NCBI GenBank assembly: GCA_035279525.1
Contig: DATEHQ010000041.1
Location: forward strand, 1-6,449
Direction: 5' to 3'
Length of the DNA: 6,449 bases
Source: DATEHQ01 sp035279525
GTDB taxonomy: Bacteria; Chloroflexota; Dormibacteria; Dormibacterales; Dormibacteraceae
The notes below the pieces were generated by a model, which was given only the letters and a program-made list of their open reading frames with translations, was not told the DNA's origin and ran no database searches. Positions 1 through 4,931 of the stretch are shown in pieces; position 1 is the stretch's first letter; each line of letters opens with the position of its first letter. The translations under genes and the position numbers were made by a program.

Positions 1-261
1 CTGCTCCATGGCTTGCACGCTCTCCTTCAGCCGGGCCGAGTTCACGCCCACCGCGATCCGGTCGGCCGCGGCGTTGGAGGTCATCATGCAGTTGAAGCGG
101 ATCCAGTCGATCGCGCTGTTGAAGCCCGACCGCTCCCAAAGCCCGGAGTCGGCGAGATCGGCCGCCAGCCGGGAGAACTCCAGCTCGGCGCGGTCGATGC
201 GCTGGCGGAGAAGGCACATCTGGAAGGCCAGCTCGGCTTCGTCGGGGAGGAGCTGAAGCAT
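1..261 (-). CDS. DUF222/13E12-type protein, N-terminal part (gene runs off the left edge)
   Basis: The ATG at 261 opens 87 codons that stay open to the window edge, so only the N-terminus is visible. The peptide begins MLQLLPDEAELAFQMCLLRQ. A helical stretch at about residues 20-55 reads RIDRAELEFSRLAADLADSG, then LWERSGFNSAIDWIRFNC. This resembles the start of DUF222 (13E12 repeat) proteins, whose typical pattern is a Leu/Ala/Arg-rich helix, then G-W..dGy.Sa..Wlr..c, then a basic helix. In that family a C-terminal HNH nuclease domain is common; here it would lie outside the window and cannot be confirmed. The start is supported by a strong promoter spaced for a leaderless mRNA and by the lack of a Shine-Dalgarno sequence. 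The gene stands apart from the smpB cluster, behind a repeat-rich gap. Family assignment is by pattern memory only. Confidence 0.7.
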   Translation of the reverse strand, partial: MLQLLPDEAELAFQMCLLRQRIDRAELEFSRLAADLADSGLWERSGFNSAIDWIRFNCMMTSNAAADRIAVGVNSARLKESVQAMEQ

Positions 262-267
262 GAGGAT

Positions 268-295
268 ATTATACCAAACGAGTGTTCGGCGTCAA
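268..295 (-). promoter_or_regulatory. Near-consensus sigma-70 promoter for a leaderless DUF222 mRNA
   Basis: On the minus strand TTGACG (295-290) is followed by a 16-bp spacer and a perfect TATAAT (273-268). Six bases separate TATAAT from the ATG, so the A of the ATG at 261 is the seventh base after the -10 box, where transcription normally starts. No Shine-Dalgarno sequence fits before the ATG. The surrounding 262-326 stretch is clearly AT-richer than the rest of the window. A small inverted repeat, GTAAA-N2-TTTAC (307-318), sits upstream of the -35 box and could be a regulator site, but this is weak. Confidence 0.75.
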
Positions 296-326
296 ACAAA
301 CAGGAAGTAAATCTTTACCCAAACTA

Positions 327-540
327 GTTCACCAAGCCAACCCCTGGCCCACCAGACCCACCCGAACACCTCTTCACAGTCCGTCTCCGTCAAGCAGTTC
401 CCAAGCCCAGCTCCTTGGCCGCCAGACCCACCCAACACACCCTCTTCACAGTCGGTCTCCGTCAAGAAGTTCACCAGGCATTGCCTGGGCCACCAGGCCC
501 AACCCGAACACCCCCTTCACAGCCAAAAGCCAACCCGTGA
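327..540. repeat. Tandem array of about three 70-72 bp repeats in the smpB-DUF222 gap
   Basis: Read on the minus strand, the anchor CTGTGAAG occurs at 522, 451 and 379, giving periods of 71 and 72 bp. Each copy continues with a G-rich part (GTGTTCGGGTTGGG or GTGTTCGGGTGGGTCTGG), then a GGCC-centred part, then a GGTGAAC or GGGAAC end. The TTGACGGAGAC block that links copies is present before the second and third anchors. Before the first anchor there is only GGGTTGGCTT, which matches the end of the third copy, so the array seems to start inside a broken copy. The first copy can form CCAGGC-AAT-GCCTGG. Copies differ by substitutions and small indels and the periods are not all multiples of three, so it is not a coding repeat. 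With 262-326 this accounts for the 286-bp gap; I see no RNA gene or U-tract terminator in it. Confidence 0.8.
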
Positions 541-547
541 GAGGCGG

Positions 548-1015
548 TCAGCCGCGCCTCATGGCGCGAGCGATTTCTCGCTTCGCATCGCGCTCCGCGA
601 TCGCCTCCCGCTTGTCGTACTGCCTCTTCCCCCTCCCCAACCCGATCTCCACCTTCGCGTGGTTGCGCGAAATGTAGAGGCGCAGCGGGATCAGCGTGTA
701 CCCCTTCTGCCGCACCTTGCCGATCAGGCTCGCGATCTCCTTCCGGTGCAGGAGCAGCTTGCGCGGTCGCACCGGCTCCTGGTTCATCAGATTCCCCTGC
801 GCGTACGGCGAGATGTGAACGTTCTCCAGCCACGCCTCGCGCCCGTCCACGCGGACGAAACCATCGCGCAGGTTGGCCCGCCCGCCCCGCACCGACTTCA
901 CCTCCGTGCCCGTGAGCATGATCCCGGCCTCGTACTTCTCGTCGATGAAGTAGTCGTGGTACGCGCGGCGGTTGACCGCCACGTCGCGCTCGCGCTCGGA
1001 GTCCCTGTCAGGCAT
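548..1015 (-). CDS. smpB: SsrA-binding protein SmpB (trans-translation)
   Basis: SmpB binds the tRNA-like end of tmRNA and brings it to ribosomes stalled on broken mRNAs, so that the unfinished protein is tagged for proteolysis and the ribosome freed. The 155-residue product has the usual length. It shows the family landmarks in order: NRRAYHDYFIDEKYEAGI near the N-terminus, LTGTEVKSVRGGRANLRDGF, HISPYAQGN, the basic RPRKLLLHRKEI, then GYTLIPLRLY and KVEIGLGRGKRQYDKRE. The last 20 or so residues form the basic tail that enters the decoding site (ERDAKREIARAMRRG). The ATG at 1015 overlaps the fmt end by 8 bp and there is no good Shine-Dalgarno sequence, so translation is probably coupled to fmt. 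The tmRNA gene ssrA, often nearby, is not seen here. Confidence 0.97.
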   Translation of the reverse strand: MPDRDSERERDVAVNRRAYHDYFIDEKYEAGIMLTGTEVKSVRGGRANLRDGFVRVDGREAWLENVHISPYAQGNLMNQEPVRPRKLLLHRKEIASLIGKVRQKGYTLIPLRLYISRNHAKVEIGLGRGKRQYDKREAIAERDAKREIARAMRRG

Positions 1016-1844
1016 CGCCCAGGACCTGCTTCGCGGGCGCCGGCCGCCGGCCCGGCAGCTGCACCAGCTCCGGCACGTACTGCTCTCCCTCGATGTGCCC
1101 GCGCAACACCTTGACCCGCCCGCGCGGCGTCGGGAGCGTCACTCCAGGCCACGGCTGCAATGCGCGGACGCGCCTGTCGATCTCCGCGCCCCCCATCTCC
1201 CACTCGAGCTCTCCCTCTTCCTTGCGCAGCTTCGACGCGACGCTCGCCCTGCCGTGCTCCTGGTCCAGCGGCGTGATCCTCTCGAGATTCGCAACCGTCG
1301 AGACGAGAAGCCGAGCTCCGATCGAAGCCAACCGCGCCGTCAGCGCGACGGCGTCCTCCCGATCACCGATGGACGTCTTCTCCATCGCGAGGATCGGGCC
1401 GTGGTCGAGCTGCTCGTCCATCTTCATGATGGTGACGCCGGTCTCACGGTCACCGGCGAGGATGGCGCGGGCGACGGGTGCGGCCCCGCGATGGCGCGGC
1501 AGCAGCGATGCATGCACGTTGACCGCGCCGAGCCGAGGGATGGACAGCACCGATCCCGGGATTATCTGTCCGTAGGCGACGACGACCAGGAGCTCCGGCG
1601 CCAGCTCGCGCAGCCTTTGCACCACTCCTGGATCACGCACACGCTCGGGCTGAAACACATCCAGCCCGAGCTCGAGCGCCGCGACCTTGACGGGCGAAGG
1701 GGTCAGCTTCATCCCCCGGCCGGCCGCCCGGTCGGGCTGCGTGATGACGAGCTGGATTTCATGACCGGCGTCGCGCAGCGCGCGGAGCGAGGGGACCGCG
1801 AACGCCGCAGTGCCGGCGAAGACGAGCTTGAAGGTGGCCGCTAC
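1008..1844 (-). CDS. fmt: Methionyl-tRNA formyltransferase, without a standard start codon
   Basis: Fmt moves a formyl group from 10-formyl-THF to Met-tRNA of the initiator, the first step of bacterial translation initiation. The N-terminus KLVFAGTAAFAVPSL, then QPDRAAGRGMKLTPSPVK, then VVAYGQIIP, NVHASLLPRHRGAAP and MDEQLDHGPIL are unmistakable. No ATG, GTG or TTG lies in frame before the conserved N-terminus; the first ATG (1712) would remove about 44 residues, including the first strand and the FAGT loop. I set the start at GTA (1844), which overlaps the def stop as GTAG, the geometry of ordinary ATGA/GTGA overlaps. From there the FAGT motif falls at residues 9-12 as in E. coli Fmt, and the catalytic trio is Asn109, His111 and Asp147 (E. 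coli 108, 110, 146). The 278-residue product is shorter than the usual 310 or so, with a reduced C-terminal barrel. Function is certain; the start is inferred. Confidence 0.93.
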   Translation of the reverse strand, partial: VAATFKLVFAGTAAFAVPSLRALRDAGHEIQLVITQPDRAAGRGMKLTPSPVKVAALELGLDVFQPERVRDPGVVQRLRELAPELLVVVAYGQIIPGSVLSIPRLGAVNVHASLLPRHRGAAPVARAILAGDRETGVTIMKMDEQLDHGPILAMEKTSIGDREDAVALTARLASIGARLLVSTVANLERITPLDQEHGRASVASKLRKEEGELEWEMGGAEIDRRVRALQPWPGVTLPTPRGRVKVLRGHIEGEQYVPELVQLPGRRPAPAKQVLGDA

Positions 1845-2356
1845 CCGGAGGCCGCCGCGACGGCCTCTTCCCGCTCCTCGGCCTGGAGCTCGTCGACCCG
1901 ACGGAGCGTGTCGAGGTTGGTGAGCCGGTCCGTGAAGAGGACGCCGTCGAGGTGATCGAGCTCGTGCTGGAAGGCGCGCGCGGTGAAGCCCGACGACTTG
2001 ATCCGGACCTCTTTGCCACGCCGGTTGCGGCCCTTGACGACGACCGTCTCGTGGCGGGCCACCTCGCCCACCCAGCCTGGATAGCTGAGGCAGCCCTCGT
2101 AGCCCACCTGCACTCCGTCGCCCTTGACCAGCTCGGGGTTGACCAGGCCCCAGATCTGGTTGTCGTCGCCCTTAACCACGCAGACCCGCAGCGGGATGCC
2201 GATCTGGTTGGCCGCCAGGCCGGCGCCTGGGGCCGCGAGCATCGTCTCGGCGAGGTCGTCGATCAGGCGCTGCACCGACGCGTCGACGCGCGCGACCTTC
2301 TTCGCCCTTTCGCGGAGCACGGGGTGTTCGAAATTGAGGATCGGCCGGATCGCCAC
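1841..2356 (-). CDS. def: Peptide deformylase
   Basis: Def is a metal-dependent hydrolase that removes the formyl group from the N-terminal Met of new proteins, reversing the action of Fmt encoded next door. All three motifs are present in the 171 residues: GAGLAANQ at 44-51 (usual GxGLAAxQ), EGCLS at 87-91 with metal ligand Cys89, and QHELDH with the HExxH ligands His131 and His135 and catalytic Glu132. The GTG at 2356 gives the normal N-terminus MAIRPILNFEHPVLRERA and sits just behind a -10 box. The C-terminal tail after about residue 145 is Glu/Ala-rich and variable. Its TAG stop overlaps the inferred start of fmt, so the two should be made together. Confidence 0.97.
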   Translation of the reverse strand: MAIRPILNFEHPVLRERAKKVARVDASVQRLIDDLAETMLAAPGAGLAANQIGIPLRVCVVKGDDNQIWGLVNPELVKGDGVQVGYEGCLSYPGWVGEVARHETVVVKGRNRRGKEVRIKSSGFTARAFQHELDHLDGVLFTDRLTNLDTLRRVDELQAEEREEAVAAASG

Positions 2357-2363
2357 GTGTTGG

Positions 2364-2391
2364 ATTCTACCCGCGGCACCCCAGACCCCAA
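2364..2391 (-). promoter_or_regulatory. Probable near-leaderless promoter of def-fmt-smpB
   Basis: On the minus strand TAGAAT (2369-2364) matches five of six bases of the -10 consensus. It lies seven bases before the GTG start of def, so the mRNA would begin at or one to two bases before the start codon. A partial -35, TTGGGG (2391-2386), is 16 bp upstream. There is no Shine-Dalgarno sequence before the GTG. An alternative -35, TTGACT (2427-2422), lies in a hairpin stem but has only a poor -10 (GCTTAG) at the right distance. The site would let def-fmt-smpB be expressed apart from priA. Confidence 0.55.
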
Positions 2392-2414
2392 TCCGTGCCT
2401 AAGCGCGATCCCGC

Positions 2415-2469
2415 ACGCTTTAGTCAAAGCGTCCCGAAATCTCACAGGATTTGGGGCGTTTTGATCAAA
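2415..2469. repeat. Inverted repeats in the 124-bp gap before def
   Basis: Three symmetric elements lie side by side. ACGCTTT-AGTC-AAAGCGT (2415-2432) is a perfect 7-bp stem with a 4-base loop. Positions 2433-2441 pair with 2448-2456 in a 9-bp stem with one G-G mismatch. TTTGATCAAA (2460-2469) is a perfect palindrome. None is followed by a T-run on either strand, so none is a standard intrinsic terminator. The first and third share a TTTGA..AAA look on the minus strand and could be operator half-site pairs. They may instead be processing or attenuation structures at the end of the upstream mRNA. Confidence 0.6.
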
Positions 2470-2480
2470 CCGTGCGAAGC

Positions 2481-2915
2481 TCAGCCCAGCCAGCGGCCCG
2501 CCTTCATCACCTCGCGGCCCTCGATCTCGTCGTAGCCCCGATAGGCCTGGATCCTCGTCGGGCGCAGCCGGAAGAAGCTCCAACCACTCTCCGCGCCTGG
2601 CTCCCAGCCCATCACCTCTTTGAAGCCGCGCGCTATTTCGCCTGCATCCTTTGCGTCTGTTCTGCCGGCGACCTTGGCGTGAATCACGACCGCGTCGACC
2701 GGGTCGCCGTGAACGAGCACGACCTGGGCACCCGGCGTCATGTTGCGGGCGGTCCGGCTGGTGCCGAGCGTCGTCACGACCAGCTGGTCTTCGTTCCACC
2801 AGGCCGACACGCCGATCGCGTGAGGCCGGCTCTCGTCGGCGGTGGACAGCCAGTAGTGGCCCTGACCTTCGAGCACCCCCAGCACGTCCACCTTGCGTGT
2901 CGCGACATCCCTCAT
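2481..2915 (-). CDS. PNPOx-like split beta-barrel flavin/F420-binding protein
   Basis: This 144-residue protein resembles the pyridoxamine-phosphate-oxidase-like split-barrel family, whose members bind FMN, F420 or haem. Near the N-terminus, GHYWLSTADESRPHAIGVSA is the usual first hairpin: a substrate-facing strand, a turn, then the P-H/R-..pv...W pattern. WWNEDQLVVTTLGTSRTARNM follows, where the SRTARN segment matches the site that usually contacts cofactor phosphate. VVLVHGD and VVIHAKVAGRTD are later barrel strands. The C-terminal part, WSFFRLRPTRIQAYRG, is typical of small family members. The ATG at 2915 follows a strong AAGGAG. It starts 14 bp after the priA stop, so the two are probably co-transcribed. 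I cannot tell which cofactor or substrate it uses, and it has no clear link to the nearby translation and replication genes. Confidence 0.8.
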   Translation of the reverse strand: MRDVATRKVDVLGVLEGQGHYWLSTADESRPHAIGVSAWWNEDQLVVTTLGTSRTARNMTPGAQVVLVHGDPVDAVVIHAKVAGRTDAKDAGEIARGFKEVMGWEPGAESGWSFFRLRPTRIQAYRGYDEIEGREVMKAGRWLG

Positions 2916-2922
2916 GTCCCTT

Positions 2923-2928
2923 CTCCTT
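2923..2928 (-). promoter_or_regulatory. Strong Shine-Dalgarno site of the PNPOx-like gene
   Basis: AAGGAG on the minus strand lies seven bases before the ATG at 2915, directly after the priA TAG. It is the clearest ribosome binding site in the window; def, fmt, smpB, coaBC and the DUF222 gene all lack one, which fixes this start and suggests independent initiation. Confidence 0.85.
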
Positions 2929-2929
2929 T

Positions 2930-4909
2930 CTATGTGACTGGATCCACGTCGTAGCTCCAGCCGTTGCCGCGGGGTGCCATGTGTCGAGCCCGCTCCAGGC
3001 CGTCGCCCTTGAGGGTGACCTGCCATCGGTACTCGCCGCGCAGCCGGTGGATGAACGCGGGCGACGGTCCCATGACCCTGATCCCGTCGATGCCCTCCCT
3101 GAGCAGGCCGCTCGCGATCGACTCGGCCACTTCGCGCGCCGAAGCTGCCGCCCGCGCGTCCTCCCGATCCGTCCGGGTCAACACCGCAAGGTCGGCGAAA
3201 GGTGGAAACACGAACGCCTTGCGCGACGGAAGCTCGGCCGCATAGAAGCCCTCGTAGTCGCCGTGCGCGGCGCAGCGCAGTGCGTAGTGCTCCGGATTGC
3301 TGGTCTGCACGATGACCCGCGACTCTCGCCGATCGCGGCCGGCCCGACCGGCCACCTGCACCACCAGCGAGAAGGTGTTCTCCGCCGACCGGTAGTCCGG
3401 AAAGTGCAGAGGCAGGTCGGCATCGACCACTCCAACACAGGTCACCGCCGGCAGGTCCAGGCCGCGTGTGACCAGCTGCGTGCCGACGAGGATGTCGGCG
3501 CGGTGCTCGCTGAACGTCTCCCAGATGTCGAAGTACGAATCGGGCCCGCGGGCCGCGTCGCTGTCGAGTCGAAGCACCCGCGCGCGCGGCCACAACTTCT
3601 TGACCGTGCCCTCCAGGCGCTGCGTGCCCATGCCCAGACCGCGGATGTTGCGGCTGCCGCAGTGGTCGCAGACAGACGGCATGGCGCGCGAGTAGCCGCA
3701 GTAGTGACACACGAGGCCATCGATCTCGGCGTGCTGGACCAGCGAGACCGAGCAGCCGAGGCACTGAACCGATTTCCCGCAGTCGCGGCAGAGCACGAAG
3801 GTCGCCATCCCGCGCCGGTTGAGGTAGAGGATCACCTGCTCCTCGTCCCGCACGGCGCGGTCGACGGCCTCGAGCAGCCGTCGTGAGAGCGGCTGTCGAT
3901 TGCCCGCCGCCGCCTCGTCCCTCATGTCCACCAGCTCGACCTCGGCCGATCGGCCACGCGCCCGCTGCGTGAGTCTGGCCAGGGCCATGCCGCCATTCGA
4001 CGCCAGGTGGTACGTCGCCACGCTCGGCGTGGCGGAGCCGGCGACGAATCTCGCTCCGGTCAACGCGGCCAGGCGGCGAGCCACCCAACCGGTCTCGTAG
4101 CGCGGCGTGCGGTCCTGCTTGTAGGCGGTGGAGCCCTCCTCGTCGAGACAGATCAGGCCGAGGCGCGGGATCGGCGCGAAGACCGCCGAACGGCTGCCGA
4201 GCACCACCTCGGCCTGGCCGCGCCGTACACGCCACCACTGCTGCGCGCGCTCGAGCTCGGTGAGCTGCGTATGCAGCAGCGCGATCGGGGCCTGCAGCCT
4301 CGCCCGGACCCTCTGGACCAGCTGCGGCGTAAGCGAGATCTCAGGCACCAGGAGCAGCACGCGCAGCCCGGCCGAGAGCGCGTGCTCCGCGGCCGCGAGG
4401 TAGACCTCTGTCTTTCCGCTGGCGATGACTCCGTGAAGAAGGGTCTGCGGGCCGGCGTCGATGACCTCGAGGGCAGCGTTTTGCTCCAGCGTCAGGGTCA
4501 CCGGGGTGAGCTCGGGCGCGGGGCCGGTCGCGAGCTCGATGAGTCGCGTGTGCCGTCGCTGCCGCGTCGACTCGCCAGAACCGGTCGAACCCGTCGCGCG
4601 AACCCGGGGGGGCAGCATCGCGCGCAAGCATTCGATCAGCGGGACCCAGTAGTGATCCGCGACCTGTCGCGCGAGTGCCACCTGGTGTGGCAGGAGCAGG
4701 GGTTCGGCGCCGGCCGTGGCGATCGGCTTTGTCTCGACACCCGGCGCCTCGGTCCCCAGCGAGACGACGAATCCGTACGTCGAGCGCCGGCCGAATGGAA
4801 CTGTGACGCGGTGCCCCGGAACGACATCGACTCCGTCAGGGACGGCGTACGTGTACGTCTCGCGACCGAGGGACCTCGCCGCCTCGACGGCGACCTCTGC
4901 GTAGAGCAC
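2930..4909 (-). CDS. priA: Primosomal protein N' PriA (replication restart helicase)
   Basis: PriA recognises stalled or collapsed forks and reloads the replicative helicase. The 659 residues hold an N-terminal DNA-binding part (YTYAVPDGVDVVPGHRVTVPFG, about 19-40) and a Walker A GVIASGKT (160-167). The zinc region has all eight cysteines (374, 377, 383, 386, 401, 404, 414, 417), including CHYCG. Helicase motifs follow: GTQLVTRGLDLP (476-487) and QVAGRAGR (518-525). The C-terminal domain ends with GEYRWQVTLKGDG. Motif II reads DEEG (256-259) where the family has DEEH, and the motif after GTQ reads TRGLD where KGHDF is typical. It is somewhat shorter than E. coli PriA (732). The GTG at 4909 gives the expected MLYAEVAVE start and lies 14 bp after the coaBC stop, without a clear Shine-Dalgarno sequence, so coupling to coaBC is likely. 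The coding frame is intact, and the changes do not prove loss of activity. Confidence 0.95.
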   Translation of the reverse strand: MLYAEVAVEAARSLGRETYTYAVPDGVDVVPGHRVTVPFGRRSTYGFVVSLGTEAPGVETKPIATAGAEPLLLPHQVALARQVADHYWVPLIECLRAMLPPRVRATGSTGSGESTRQRRHTRLIELATGPAPELTPVTLTLEQNAALEVIDAGPQTLLHGVIASGKTEVYLAAAEHALSAGLRVLLLVPEISLTPQLVQRVRARLQAPIALLHTQLTELERAQQWWRVRRGQAEVVLGSRSAVFAPIPRLGLICLDEEGSTAYKQDRTPRYETGWVARRLAALTGARFVAGSATPSVATYHLASNGGMALARLTQRARGRSAEVELVDMRDEAAAGNRQPLSRRLLEAVDRAVRDEEQVILYLNRRGMATFVLCRDCGKSVQCLGCSVSLVQHAEIDGLVCHYCGYSRAMPSVCDHCGSRNIRGLGMGTQRLEGTVKKLWPRARVLRLDSDAARGPDSYFDIWETFSEHRADILVGTQLVTRGLDLPAVTCVGVVDADLPLHFPDYRSAENTFSLVVQVAGRAGRDRRESRVIVQTSNPEHYALRCAAHGDYEGFYAAELPSRKAFVFPPFADLAVLTRTDREDARAAASAREVAESIASGLLREGIDGIRVMGPSPAFIHRLRGEYRWQVTLKGDGLERARHMAPRGNGWSYDVDPVT

Positions 4910-4931
4910 TAGGTGAATTTCAACTAGGTGA
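4908..4931. repeat. 15-bp tandem duplication with doubled stop codon at the coaBC-priA junction
   Basis: ACTAGGTGA occurs at 4908-4916 and again at 4923-4931, exactly 15 bp apart. On the minus strand each copy carries a TAG in the coaBC frame, so two in-frame stops follow one another with only TTG AAA TTC ACC between. The second TAG overlaps the priA start as TAGTG. The simplest history is a small slippage duplication that moved the used coaBC stop away from an original stop-start overlap. Confidence 0.7.

Noticed and set aside
292..474. 60-codon minus-strand frame with a repeated LTETDCEE peptide
   Set aside because: The peptide repeat comes from the 72-bp DNA repeat. The 71-bp period on the other side breaks the frame, and the frame runs into the DUF222 promoter region.
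262..547. Possible tmRNA (ssrA) or CRISPR array next to smpB
   Set aside because: No tRNA-like ends or tag frame. The repeats are 70-72 bp, degenerate and tandem, without repeat-spacer structure.
2433..2456. Intrinsic terminator after the PNPOx-like gene
   Set aside because: The stem is good but no T-run follows on either strand.
2651..3886. Long plus-strand open frame (411 codons) opposite priA
   Set aside because: Same shadow effect; it crosses the priA-PNPOx boundary and has no recognisable domain.
2481..4238. 585-codon minus-strand frame that would fuse an upstream extension to the PNPOx-like protein
   Set aside because: The upstream part is priA read out of frame. The strong Shine-Dalgarno site and ATG at 2915 mark the real start.
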